The translations under genes and the position numbers were made by a program. A DNA stretch of 38,525 nt from contig CALKAK010000125.1 in the NCBI GenBank assembly GCA_937983015.1, positions 1 to 38,525 on the forward strand. The letters are read 5' to 3'. Position 1 is the first letter of the stretch; the number at the start of each line of letters is the position of its first letter. This DNA is from an uncultured Bacillaceae bacterium (GTDB lineage Bacteria; Bacillota; Bacilli; Bacillales; Caldibacillaceae). This document shows, in pieces, positions 23,457 to 32,074 of this stretch. The notes below the pieces were generated by a model that was not told where the DNA came from, did no database searches, and saw only the letters and a list, made by a program, of their open reading frames with translations.

Positions 23457-25058
23457 TTATAACAATTGCCCTGTTTCATTTCCCGTTAATGCGACAAGCT
23501 TTTTTCCGAGAAAACGCGGAATCACAAAGGATAGGAAAATCGTAATCATTAACCCCAACCAGTTGCTTTGAGTAATACCAAGAATGAAATAGCCTGCTGC
23601 GGCAGCGAAAGCGGAGACAAGGGCATAAGGAATTTGCGTGATCACATGATCGATATGGTGGCAACCCGCACCGGTGGCGGAAAGAATCGTCGTATCAGAA
23701 ATCGGTGAACAATGATCCCCAAAAACCGATCCGGCCAAAACCGCAGCCATTGCCGATAAAAGGATCGTTTCATCGACCGTTGCGGCGATCGTTCCGGCAA
23801 TCGGTAATAAGATTCCGAAGGATCCCCAGGAACTTCCCGTTGCAAATGACATGAATCCGGCAATGGTAAACAGGAGAAGAGGTAACCAGGTCGTATTTAC
23901 TTTAGCCTGCTCGATAAGACCGGCCAAATATATACCGGTTTCCAATATACTGATTAAGCTAGAAAATGACCAGGCAAAAAGGAGGATGGAAATCGATGGG
24001 AGCATGGCTTTAATCCCTTCCTTAATCGCCAGTCTGTAAACCCTTCTCGGGAATGACCTCTGTAAGGTTTTAATCGGCCACAGTAGGGCCGCAAGTAATC
24101 CGATACTCCCCCCGATCAATAGAGAAAGGGACACATCCGTATTCGCGAAAATTAGCAAAAGATTTGCTTCACCGTCGGAACTAACGTATCCCGTCCCGAT
24201 CATTGCCCCGATCGTACTGACGAAAAGCGCAAGAATCGGTACTAGCAGATTACTCATTTTTCCTCTACTTTGAATCGGAAGCTCTCCCTCCAGATCAACC
24301 GGAGCTTGTTTTGCGGGATCAAATAGGATCGCTTCCTTTTCCGCCCGTTCTTCATGCTCACGCATCGGTCCGAAATTGATCTTTCCGGAGATGGAAAAGA
24401 AAACGAGAAATAGGGCACTCCAAACATAAAAGTTCAGGGGGATCATCAAGATAAATGCGGAAAGAGGCGAAAACGAATGAACATCATTGACAACAAATAT
24501 CGTGCCGATCAAAGCGATAATATATGCTCCCCAGCTCGATATTGGCGAAACCACACAAATCGGTGCGGAGGTGGAATCGATAATATAGGCGAGTTTTGCC
24601 CGGGAAACTCGCTGGCGATCGGTGATCGGACGAGCGATCTGCCCGACGGCAAGCGCGTTAAAATAATCATCGATAAAAATGATGATTCCTAATAAAGCCG
24701 TAAGGAGCTGGGCACCGCGTCTTGTTTTTACCCGGGTAATCGCCCATTCGGCAAAAGCCCTACTCCCACCACTGATGGTAATGAGTGCAGTGATGATTCC
24801 GAGAAAGAGGAGAAATAGCAAAATATAAAGATTGCCCGTATTTAAACGACCATCTTCCCAGAAAATATGTTTAACGGTATCGTAAAGAATATTAGCGGTT
24901 TTGGTAATGATTTGAAAGAGACCGGCTTCCCGGTCAATTGCAATAAGTAAAGCCGCGGCAACGATCCCGCTTCCCAGTGAAAGAATTACCCTTTTTGTGA
25001 TGAGGACCAGGGCCAATGCCAGCAGTGGTGGAATGAGTGAATAAATTGTTGCGATCAT
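23457..25058 (-). CDS. NhaC-family antiporter, probable lysine transporter
   Basis: A membrane transporter of 533 residues with about 11-13 hydrophobic segments. It carries the NhaC-family blocks FIDDYFNALAVGQIARPITD, SRAKLAYIIDSTSAPICVVS and SVFGDHCSPISDTTILSATG. By family it would be annotated as a Na+/H+ antiporter. The leader of its mRNA is a lysine riboswitch, which normally switches off lysine biosynthesis or uptake, so lysine import is the better guess; related lysine-regulated members have been proposed as lysine transporters (LysW type). A hydrophilic loop at about residues 225-270 (MREHEERAEKEAILFDP) separates the halves. The start ATG 25056-25058 follows AAGGAGGGA. It is monocistronic. 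Confidence 0.85.
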   Translation of the reverse strand: MIATIYSLIPPLLALALVLITKRVILSLGSGIVAAALLIAIDREAGLFQIITKTANILYDTVKHIFWEDGRLNTGNLYILLFLLFLGIITALITISGGSRAFAEWAITRVKTRRGAQLLTALLGIIIFIDDYFNALAVGQIARPITDRQRVSRAKLAYIIDSTSAPICVVSPISSWGAYIIALIGTIFVVNDVHSFSPLSAFILMIPLNFYVWSALFLVFFSISGKINFGPMREHEERAEKEAILFDPAKQAPVDLEGELPIQSRGKMSNLLVPILALFVSTIGAMIGTGYVSSDGEANLLLIFANTDVSLSLLIGGSIGLLAALLWPIKTLQRSFPRRVYRLAIKEGIKAMLPSISILLFAWSFSSLISILETGIYLAGLIEQAKVNTTWLPLLLFTIAGFMSFATGSSWGSFGILLPIAGTIAATVDETILLSAMAAVLAGSVFGDHCSPISDTTILSATGAGCHHIDHVITQIPYALVSAFAAAAGYFILGITQSNWLGLMITIFLSFVIPRFLGKKLVALTGNETGQLL

Positions 25059-25152
25059 AAAAAAATCCCTCCTTATTTTTTAAGGGGGGGGAACTAGTTG
25101 ATAGTGATGAACCATTTCTGCCCGGTCGAAACGACCGACATACAGATGTATT

Positions 25153-25400
25153 AAAAAAGGGCAATGATAGAAGAATCTATCATTGCCCACTAGCAGCAAT
25201 GGTAATTCCTCCATCACGATCAGTAGCTCCCCATTATGGGCCCGAGCCCATAATGACAGTCCCGTCCTTATTCAAGACGGTCCCAGCAAATATGGATGCG
25301 ACAATCCATATTTACTTCGGCAAAATCCCCTTTCACATTCCGGTCATCGTTGTCATCCTCACGGAAGTTACTCTTGGATTTTGCGACCTCTACCTCATCG
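25153..25400 (-). promoter_or_regulatory. Lysine riboswitch (L-box) with terminator
   Basis: Read on the minus strand, the conserved elements of the lysine aptamer occur in order: GATGAGGTAGAGGTCGC at the 5' end (about 25383-25399), AAGAGTAA, GTGAAAGGGGATTTTGCCGAAG-like core split around 25310-25335, GCTGGGACCGTC, and the closing GGAGCTACTGATC near 25215. It ends in a 12-bp terminator hairpin (arms 25159-25170 and 25177-25188) with six T. A TATAAT at 25430-25435 would place the transcript start just upstream of the aptamer. Lysine binding should favour the terminator and stop transcription of the nhaC-family gene, which begins about 95 bases after the terminator. Confidence 0.92.
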
Positions 25401-25554
25401 GATGATGATCGATAGATATTCGCTATGAAATTATAAAAATAAGTTAACAAATATTTACCGGTAAATCAAGTAATTCACTACGGAAAATCTTTACAAATGC
25501 GCAAAAATCGCTTCTCGACGATATCGAACGATTGGGTAGCGAAAACCTATCAAT

Positions 25555-25585
25555 AAAAAAGGGCACTGATAAATCGTGCCCTTTT
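25555..25585 (-). terminator. Terminator of the suf operon
   Basis: AAAAGGGCAC and GTGCCCTTTT form the stem (GC core 25561-25566 with 25576-25581), followed by a T-run on the minus strand, directly after the sufB stop. The ~150 bases from here to the lysine riboswitch hold only its promoter region. Confidence 0.85.
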
Positions 25586-25592
25586 CTTACGA

Positions 25593-26993
25593 TTAACCGA
25601 TGGAACCTTCCATCTCGTAGCTGATGAGACGGTTCAATTCAACTGCATATTCCATCGGCAGTTCTCTTGTAAACGGTTCGATGAAGCCCATGACGATCAT
25701 TTCTGTTGCTTCTTCTTCGCTTAAACCGCGAGACATTAGATAGAATAGTTGTTCTTCGGAAACCTTCGATACTTTGGCTTCGTGTTCGAGAGAGATGTTA
25801 TTGTTTAAGACCTCGTTATACGGAATCGTGTCGGATGTCGACTGATCATCGAGAATCATCGTATCGCATTCGATATGGGCATGAGCGCCATCGGCTTTTC
25901 GACCGAAGTGAACGAGTCCACGATAGGTGACGTTTCCGCCGCCGCGGGAGATTGATTTGGAAATAATGTTGGATGAAGTATTCGGTGCGAGGTGGTACAT
26001 TTTCGCCCCTGCATCCTGACGCTGTCCTGTAGAAGCAAAGGCGATGGACATCGTCATCCCGCGGGCCCCTTCTCCTTTCAACATGACAGAAGGATACTTC
26101 ATCGTTAGTTTGGAACCGATATTACCATCGATCCATTCCATCGTGGCATTTTCTTCGGCAACGGCCCGTTTGGTTACGAGGTTGTAAACATTATTGGACC
26201 AGTTTTGGATGGTTGTATAACGGCAATAGGCATCTTTTTTAACGATAATCTCCACGACCGCCGCATGCAAGGAGTCGGTGGAGTAAATCGGTGCCGTACA
26301 TCCCTCAACGTAGTTTACCGAGGCGCCTTCATCGACGATGATCAAGGTGCGTTCGAATTGCCCCATATTTTCCGAGTTGATGCGGAAATAAGCTTGTAAT
26401 GGGGTTTTGACATGGACGCCTTTCGGAACGTAGATGAACGTACCGCCGGACCAGACAGCGGAGTTCAAAGCGGCAAACTTGTTATCGGAATACGGAACAA
26501 CCGTGCCGAAGTATTTCCGGAACAGGTCTTCATGTTCTTTTAAGGCGGTATCGGTATCCATGAAGATGATCCCTTGTTTTTCCAGGTCTTCTTTCATATT
26601 CCGGTAAACAACTTCAGACTCGTACTGTGCCGTAACACCGGCAAGCCATTTTTGTTCCGCTTCCGGGATGCCTAAACGATCAAAAGTCCGTTTGATTTCT
26701 TCTGGAACTTCATCCCAGGAACGGCTCGTTCGATCCGTCGGTTTGACGTAATAAGTGATTTCATCAAAATCTAATTCCGAGAGATCGCCACCCCATGTTG
26801 GCGTCGGTCGTTTATAAAAATGATCCAGTGCCTTCAAGCGGTAATCGAGCATCCACTGGGGTTCACCTTTGATTTTGGAGATTTGCTTTACGATCTCTGG
26901 AGACAGGCCTTTCTCGGCACGGAATACAGAAACATCTTTATCACGGAAGCCATATTTATATTCTGTGCCGATATCCATAATATCTTTAGCCAT
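25593..26993 (-). CDS. sufB: Fe-S cluster assembly protein SufB
   Basis: Part of the SufBCD scaffold complex on which new Fe-S clusters are built; SufB takes sulfur from SufS/SufU. The 466 residues match the B. subtilis length (about 465) when started at ATG 26991-26993 with GGAGGATG upstream. The beta-helix core contains SGGTFIYVPKGVHVKTPLQA, EGCTAPIYSTDSLHAAVVEI (with the conserved Cys) and, near the C-terminus, KVSEEQLFYLMSRGLSEEEA followed by GFIEPFTRELPMEYAVELNR. It is the last gene of the sufC-D-S-U-B operon, 43 bases after sufU, the normal order in Bacilli. Confidence 0.96.
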   Translation of the reverse strand: MAKDIMDIGTEYKYGFRDKDVSVFRAEKGLSPEIVKQISKIKGEPQWMLDYRLKALDHFYKRPTPTWGGDLSELDFDEITYYVKPTDRTSRSWDEVPEEIKRTFDRLGIPEAEQKWLAGVTAQYESEVVYRNMKEDLEKQGIIFMDTDTALKEHEDLFRKYFGTVVPYSDNKFAALNSAVWSGGTFIYVPKGVHVKTPLQAYFRINSENMGQFERTLIIVDEGASVNYVEGCTAPIYSTDSLHAAVVEIIVKKDAYCRYTTIQNWSNNVYNLVTKRAVAEENATMEWIDGNIGSKLTMKYPSVMLKGEGARGMTMSIAFASTGQRQDAGAKMYHLAPNTSSNIISKSISRGGGNVTYRGLVHFGRKADGAHAHIECDTMILDDQSTSDTIPYNEVLNNNISLEHEAKVSKVSEEQLFYLMSRGLSEEEATEMIVMGFIEPFTRELPMEYAVELNRLISYEMEGSIG

Positions 26994-27036
26994 CTTCCAT
27001 CCTCCATTTCCTTCAAATAATAACATTCACAGTTTT

Positions 27037-27465
27037 TCAAGAATCTTTTTTTACACCTTTTTCCAGGGCTTTCCAGGCAAGAGTCGCGCATTTAATCCTT
27101 GCCGGGAACTTGGAGACTCCCTGTAAGGCTTCACTATCCCCTAAATCCATACCGGGGTCCCGCCCCTGAATCATTTCCGAAAAGGCATGGGCCATTTTCA
27201 AGGCCGTTTCAACATCCTTTCCTTTGATAAGTTGCGTCATCATCGAGGCGGAAGCCATTGATATGGAACAACCTTCACCTGCAAATTTCACATCTACGAT
27301 TTTGCCATTTTTTTCTTTCAGTGTTAAACGAATCCGGTCACCACATGTCGGATTGTTCATGTCAACGGTCAAATTCCCATCTTCAAGCACTCCGTGGTTA
27401 CGCGGGTGCTTGTAATGGTCCATAATAACTTGCCGATATAAAGATTCCAATCGATCAAAAGACAT
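27037..27465 (-). CDS. sufU: Zinc-dependent sulfurtransferase SufU
   Basis: SufU accepts persulfide sulfur from the desulfurase SufS and hands it to SufB. Although IscU-like, it binds zinc. The product has 142 residues with the ligands Cys41, Asp43 (NPTCGDRI), Cys66 (GEGCSIS) and Cys126 (IKCATLAWKAL). The extra ~20 residues between Cys66 and Cys126, which separate SufU from IscU, are present. The start is ATG 27463-27465; the open frame extends nine codons upstream. Its first 11 bases overlap the end of sufS, so the two are translationally coupled partners. Confidence 0.95.
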   Translation of the reverse strand: MSFDRLESLYRQVIMDHYKHPRNHGVLEDGNLTVDMNNPTCGDRIRLTLKEKNGKIVDVKFAGEGCSISMASASMMTQLIKGKDVETALKMAHAFSEMIQGRDPGMDLGDSEALQGVSKFPARIKCATLAWKALEKGVKKDS

Positions 27466-28684
27466 CGGTAAAGAACTCCTTTGCGTATACAATTCCCTCA
27501 GCTAACCGCTCCACATCGCCCTTTGTATTGTAAAGATAGAAACTGGCCCTTGCCGTGGCCGTTACGTTCAACCATTTCATCAATGGTTGTGCACAGTGAT
27601 GACCGGCCCGCACGGCAATTCCTTCCATATCCAATGCAGTTGCCACATCATGCGGATGAACCCCATCGATATTGAAGGATAAAACACCGCTTCGTTTCGC
27701 GGGATCCTGCGGACCATAAATGGTTACCCCGTCGATATCGGCAAGCAACTGCATGGCATATTCCATTAACTCCCGTTCATGACGAGAAATTTCCTCCATA
27801 CCGATCTCATTGAGAAAATCGATCGCCGCACCGAGGCCGATAGCCTCAGCAATGGAAGGAGTTCCCGCCTCAAACTTCCACGGTAATTCTTTCCAGGTGG
27901 AATCGTACAGCTCGACAAATTCGATCATTTCGCCGCCGTATTCCACCGGTTCCATCTTTTCTAACAATTCCTTTTTTCCGTATAATACTCCGATTCCCGT
28001 CGGACCGCACATTTTATGTGAGGAAAAGGCGTAAAAATCACAATCTAAATCCTGAACATCGATGGCAAGATGCGGGGCACCTTGCGCACCATCGACGAGC
28101 AGCACCGCTCCGTTTTCGTGGGCGATTTGGGCAATTTCTTTAATTGGGTGAATCGACCCGAGCACATTCGATACATGTGCGATAGCTACTACTTTTGTCC
28201 GTTCATTGATCGTTTTTCGGGCATCTTCGAGGGCGATCGTTCCATCTTCTTGCAAAGGGATGAATTTCAAAGTGGCACCGGATTGTTTCGCAGCCTGTTG
28301 CCACGGGATGAAATTACTATGATGTTCGGCAACGGTAGTGACAATTTCGTCGCCCGGTTGGAGAACATCCCTGGCGAAGTACCGGGCAACGAGATTGATG
28401 GCTGCAGTAGTTCCCCTGGTAAAAACCACTTCCTCCCTGTGTCTGGCGTTGATGTGGCGCTGCACCTTATCACGGGCTCCTTCATAAGCTTCAGTGGCTT
28501 TGTTACCGAGGGTATGCACGCCACGGTGTACATTGGCATTGTACTCCCGGTAATAGGTCTCCATCGCCTTCAGGACAGAAAGTGGTTTTTGCGAAGTCGC
28601 TGCACTGTCTAGATAAACGAGAGGTTTGTCATTCACATTTTGTTCCAGGATCGGAAACTGGCTGCGGATCCAGGCTAAATCCAT
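27455..28684 (-). CDS. sufS: Cysteine desulfurase SufS
   Basis: A PLP enzyme (409 residues) that removes sulfur from L-cysteine to form alanine and an enzyme-bound persulfide for Fe-S cluster assembly. The PLP lysine is Lys224 (SSHKMCGPTG), His121 stacks on PLP (AEHHSNFIPW), and the persulfide cysteine is Cys364 (RAGHHCAQPLM). It is a group II desulfurase by its active-site loop. The start ATG overlaps the sufD stop by one base (TAATG), and sufU follows with an 11-base overlap. Confidence 0.96.
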   Translation of the reverse strand: MDLAWIRSQFPILEQNVNDKPLVYLDSAATSQKPLSVLKAMETYYREYNANVHRGVHTLGNKATEAYEGARDKVQRHINARHREEVVFTRGTTAAINLVARYFARDVLQPGDEIVTTVAEHHSNFIPWQQAAKQSGATLKFIPLQEDGTIALEDARKTINERTKVVAIAHVSNVLGSIHPIKEIAQIAHENGAVLLVDGAQGAPHLAIDVQDLDCDFYAFSSHKMCGPTGIGVLYGKKELLEKMEPVEYGGEMIEFVELYDSTWKELPWKFEAGTPSIAEAIGLGAAIDFLNEIGMEEISRHERELMEYAMQLLADIDGVTIYGPQDPAKRSGVLSFNIDGVHPHDVATALDMEGIAVRAGHHCAQPLMKWLNVTATARASFYLYNTKGDVERLAEGIVYAKEFFTDVF

Positions 28685-29994
28685 TAGCTTACTTTCCCTT
28701 CGATGACTTGTACAAGCTGCTTCTTAACAGCTTCAATCGGCAGTTCATTAACAACCGGTGCCAGGAAGCCAAAGATAATGAGACGTTCTGCTTCTTCTCG
28801 GGTAATCCCCCTGCTCATCAAGTAGAAAAGTTGAATCGGATCCACGCGTCCCACACTCGCCGCGTGACCGGCGTATACATCTCCCTCTTCAATCAAGAGA
28901 ATCGGGTTTGCATCTCCCCGGGCTCTTTCACTCAACATTAATACCCGGTTTTCTTGCTGGGAGTTGGCGCCGACAGCATCATCTAAGATTCTACCAATCC
29001 CGTTGAGAATAGCCGTCGCTTCATCTTTCACAACCCCGTGACCGAGGATAAAGCCTTCCGACCGTTTACCATGGTTAGTGATTTCCGTCGTAAAGTTTTG
29101 CGTCTGCTTGCCGCGGCTTACGACAACAAGTTTTGCATCGGAATAAGATCCATCCCCGATCAGATTCGTGATATTTTCGAAGATGGTATCTCCATCATTC
29201 ATAGAACCTAGTGCCCAATCAATCCGCGCATCTCTTTCTGCATAACCGCGACGATTGACGTATGTGGTTATGCCTTTAGCCAGATTATCGACAGCACCAA
29301 ACTGAACGCGCGCATTATCGAGGGCCACTACTTCAGTAAGAATGTTCGCGACACCCGCAATTTCTTCATCCAGGGATAAATAGTTTTCCACATACGTGAC
29401 CGAACTGCTTTCATCTGCCACAATCAATACATGGTTGATCAATGGAGCATCGCCATTATCATGGATAAAAATGGCTTGTACCGGCTCTTCGATCACAACG
29501 TTTTTCGGCACATATAAGAATAATCCTCCGTTGACTAATGCCGCATGAAAGGCTGTCAAACGATGCTCATCAACTTTAATCGCATTCGTCATATAAAACT
29601 TCTTCACAAGTTCCGGATGTTCGCGAACTGCGGTGAAGAGATCAGTGAAGATGACCCCTTGTTCCTTCAACCGTTCGGATAATTGTAAGTAACTTCTCGT
29701 TTGATTGTGCTGTACGTATAAATTGCGGACTTCTTTACCTGTATCAAGTAACGCACGGGCTTTTTCTGGTAATTCATCGAGGGTACGAACGGTTTGATTT
29801 TCTACGATAGGTTGTTTAAAATCGGTGAAATTCCACCGATCGATCTTCGTCTTATCTGGTTTGGGTAAAGGTAAGCTCTCGTACAATTTTGCCGCATCAA
29901 AACGGAGCTGTTTAAACCATTCTGGTTCTCCGTTTCTTGCCGAAAGATCTTCAATATAACTCTGGTCAATGGGATTTTTTATTTCAATGGTCAT
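28684..29994 (-). CDS. sufD: Fe-S cluster assembly protein SufD
   Basis: The SufB paralogue in the SufBC2D complex, involved in iron entry and structure. It has 436 residues. The N-terminal part (about 1-140) is helical, including EWFKQLRFDAAKLYESLPLP; the beta-helix core and C-terminal EEGDVYAGHAASVGRVDPIQ and FYLMSRGITREEAERLIIFG are typical. His in AGHAASVG is the conserved residue implicated in cluster formation. I take ATG 29992-29994, six bases after AGGAGG; an ATG two codons earlier abuts that site. sufC lies 24 bases upstream. Confidence 0.95.
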   Translation of the reverse strand: MTIEIKNPIDQSYIEDLSARNGEPEWFKQLRFDAAKLYESLPLPKPDKTKIDRWNFTDFKQPIVENQTVRTLDELPEKARALLDTGKEVRNLYVQHNQTRSYLQLSERLKEQGVIFTDLFTAVREHPELVKKFYMTNAIKVDEHRLTAFHAALVNGGLFLYVPKNVVIEEPVQAIFIHDNGDAPLINHVLIVADESSSVTYVENYLSLDEEIAGVANILTEVVALDNARVQFGAVDNLAKGITTYVNRRGYAERDARIDWALGSMNDGDTIFENITNLIGDGSYSDAKLVVVSRGKQTQNFTTEITNHGKRSEGFILGHGVVKDEATAILNGIGRILDDAVGANSQQENRVLMLSERARGDANPILLIEEGDVYAGHAASVGRVDPIQLFYLMSRGITREEAERLIIFGFLAPVVNELPIEAVKKQLVQVIEGKVS

Positions 29995-30018
29995 TTTCAT
30001 CCTCCTAACATTTGCGCC

Positions 30019-30792
30019 TTACGCTTCTTGTTCCACAATGCCGAGTTCTTCTTTGATCCATTCGTAACCTTCTGCCTCGAGACGCTGGGCTAGTTCAGGA
30101 CCTCCAGATTTCACAATGCGTCCATCGAGCATGACGTGCACATAGTCAGGAGTGATATAGTTCAATAACCGTTGATAGTGGGTGATGATCAAGCAACCGA
30201 AATTTTCACCGCGCATCGAGTTGATTCCTTTTGAAACAATTTTTAAGGCGTCAATGTCCAAACCGGAGTCAATTTCATCGAGAATGGCAATTTTCGGTTC
30301 GAGCATCATCAATTGCAAGATTTCATTCCGCTTTTTCTCTCCACCAGAGAAGCCTTCATTGACGTAACGTTGCGCCATGTTCAGATCGATATCAAGGAAT
30401 TCCATCGTTTTATCCATTTTTTTGATGAATTCCATAAGCGGGATTTCATTTCCCTCACCGCGATGGGCATTTATCGAACTACGGAGAAAATCCGATAAAG
30501 TTACCCCGCTAATTTCACTCGGGTATTGCATGGCCAGGAATAATCCAGCACGAGAACGTTCGTCAACTTCCATTTCTAACACATCTTCCCCATCGAGAAG
30601 GACCGTACCTTTTGTGATTTCATAGCGCGGATGGCCCATGATCGCTTGCGCAAGGGTCGATTTTCCAGCCCCGTTCGGTCCCATGACCGCATGAAACTCA
30701 CCGGTTTTGACCTCAAGGTTGACACCTTTTAAAATTTCTTTTCCTTCAATTTCAACATGTAAATCTTTTATTGTTAGTGTTGATCCTGCCAT
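30019..30792 (-). CDS. sufC: Fe-S cluster assembly ATPase SufC
   Basis: An ABC-type ATPase (257 residues) that is cytoplasmic and not a transporter; it drives conformational change in the SufBCD scaffold. Walker A GPNGAGKS is at residues 38-45, Q-loop AMQYPSEISGV, signature FSGGEKKRNEILQLMM, and Walker B AILDEIDSGLDIDAL. The final TDYVHVMLDGRIVKSGG-type segment is SufC-specific. The start ATG 30790-30792 follows GGAGGTTAAATCA. It is the first gene of the operon, with a leader of up to ~200 bases depending on which upstream promoter is used. Confidence 0.96.
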   Translation of the reverse strand: MAGSTLTIKDLHVEIEGKEILKGVNLEVKTGEFHAVMGPNGAGKSTLAQAIMGHPRYEITKGTVLLDGEDVLEMEVDERSRAGLFLAMQYPSEISGVTLSDFLRSSINAHRGEGNEIPLMEFIKKMDKTMEFLDIDLNMAQRYVNEGFSGGEKKRNEILQLMMLEPKIAILDEIDSGLDIDALKIVSKGINSMRGENFGCLIITHYQRLLNYITPDYVHVMLDGRIVKSGGPELAQRLEAEGYEWIKEELGIVEQEA

Positions 30793-30866
30793 TGATTTAA
30801 CCTCCGTTTTCCTGTTTATTTTAAAATTATTATTATTTTATTCTCATTACAATCTCATAACACAAT

Positions 30867-30896
30867 ATTATAATAATTCAAAAGGAATAGCAACAA
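30867..30896 (-). promoter_or_regulatory. Proximal suf promoter candidate
   Basis: On the minus strand TTGTTG (30891-30896), 18 bases, then a perfect TATAAT (30867-30872), about 75 bases before sufC. Confidence 0.55.
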
Positions 30897-30994
30897 ATCA
30901 AATCGCCGGTTGTTTAAACTCGCAAACAAAAACCATTCTTTTTCTCATTTAATGGACAAATGAAAATTCTGACATTGATCATGCTGACGTTTCT

Positions 30995-31024
30995 ATTATA
31001 AACCAATTACTTGCAACATGTAAA
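30995..31024 (-). promoter_or_regulatory. Distal suf promoter candidate
   Basis: On the minus strand TTTACA (31019-31024), 18 bases, then a perfect TATAAT (30995-31000). The transcript would carry a leader of about 200 bases to sufC. The near-palindrome CATTGATCATG (30973-30983) lies just inside this transcript and could be an operator. Confidence 0.6.
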
Positions 31025-31087
31025 AGATTTATCTAAAAAATAAATGAGCCGGTTTCAATGTTCCCGTTGTTTCATAACTGAAATCAC

Positions 31088-31170
31088 TTTCAATTTAATT
31101 GAAATTGAGATTCCCATTTTTTTCTAATTGCTATCATTTACATTTTTTTAATTGAGAATACCCCATTTTA
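31088..31170. repeat. Palindrome and direct repeats upstream of the suf promoters
   Basis: A 17-base palindrome with 8-base arms around one central base (31088-31104: TTTCAATT, T, AATTGAAA) is followed by two copies of AATTGAGA-n3-CCCATTTT, beginning at 31103 and 31150 (the second with one extra C). The whole 460-base gap between metQ and sufC holds no gene; this is the only ordered structure in its upstream half. Confidence 0.5.
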
Positions 31171-31198
31171 CTCTTTATTTTGCAAAAAAGCTTCCCAA

Positions 31199-31246
31199 TG
31201 AAAAAACTGCCGCTAGCGCCACATGTTTTTGCGCCAGGGCAGTTTC
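31199..31246 (-). terminator. Terminator of the metNIQ operon
   Basis: On the minus strand AACTGCC and GGCGC arms pair with GGCGC and GGCAGTT, with small internal mismatches and a 10-base loop, followed by TTTTTTC. It lies a few bases after the metQ stop. Confidence 0.88.
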
Positions 31247-31252
31247 ACCTCT

Positions 31253-32062
31253 TTATTCGCTTACCGGAACCACCGCTCCGCCCCATTCCTCAAGAATGAA
31301 TTGTTGAATCTCTTCTGAGCGAAGTACTTCCACCAGTTTCTTGATTTCTTCCCGATCCTCATCTCCAGCACGTACTGCGATGACGTTGACGTAAGGAGAG
31401 TCAGAACCTTCGATGGCGATGCTGTCTTCTAACGGATTGATGCCGGCATCGATTGCGTAATTAGAGTTGATGACAACCGCATCCCCTTCACCATTTAAGT
31501 AAATTTGTGGAAGCAATTCCGGTGCGTAATTATATTCGAACTGGAGATTTTTCGGGTTTTCTACGATATCATCCAAAGTGGCGGTCGTTTTATCAATACC
31601 ATCTTTTAATTTGATCAAACCATGGGATTCAAAAAGGGAAAGGATGCGGCCATGGTCTGGAACACTGTTGCTAATGATGATTGTTGCACCATCTGGCAGC
31701 TCATCAAGGCTGCTATATTTTTGTGAGTAAATGCCCATCGGCTCGATATGAATACCACCGGCATTGACGAAGTCATAGCCAAATTCTTCGATCTGGGCTT
31801 CTAAATAAGGAATATGCTGGAAATAGTTTGCATCCAGACTCTCATCAGCGAGCGCAGGATTGATCATACCGTAACTGCTAAATGTGACGATCTCCAGTTC
31901 AATTCCCTCTTTTTCCAGCAGTGGTTTAGCCTCTTCTAAAATCACCGCATGAGGTTCATTCGTGGCGCCAACGACCAATTCTTTCTTTTCTTGCCCGCCG
32001 CCACAAGCACTTACGATAAGTCCGAAGCTTAAAATAATGATGGTCAATAACAGTTTCCGCAT
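31253..32062 (-). CDS. metQ: Methionine ABC transporter, substrate-binding lipoprotein MetQ
   Basis: A 269-residue binding protein of the NlpA/MetQ family. The signal peptide ends in a lipobox, IVSAC, with Cys20 as lipid anchor. Typical motifs are VVGATNEPHAVILEEAKPLL, DANYFQHIPYLEAQ (aromatic residues lining the methionine pocket) and VINSNYAIDAG. It delivers L- or D-methionine to MetI/MetN. The start ATG 32060-32062 follows TAGGAGGAA. It is the third gene of metN-metI-metQ, 12 bases after metI, under SAM riboswitch control. Confidence 0.94.
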   Translation of the reverse strand: MRKLLLTIIILSFGLIVSACGGGQEKKELVVGATNEPHAVILEEAKPLLEKEGIELEIVTFSSYGMINPALADESLDANYFQHIPYLEAQIEEFGYDFVNAGGIHIEPMGIYSQKYSSLDELPDGATIIISNSVPDHGRILSLFESHGLIKLKDGIDKTTATLDDIVENPKNLQFEYNYAPELLPQIYLNGEGDAVVINSNYAIDAGINPLEDSIAIEGSDSPYVNVIAVRAGDEDREEIKKLVEVLRSEEIQQFILEEWGGAVVPVSE

Positions 32063-32074
32063 TCTTTATTCCTC

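Noticed and set aside
28070..28612. A long plus-strand open frame (180 codons) opposite sufS.
   Set aside because: It is the antisense shadow of a well-supported enzyme gene, has no ribosome binding site and resembles no known protein.
31120..31145. A Fur-box-like match (TGATAGCAATTAGAA, minus strand) upstream of suf.
   Set aside because: Only about 10 of 14 fixed positions agree, which is not unusual in such AT-rich DNA, and it lies upstream of both promoters.
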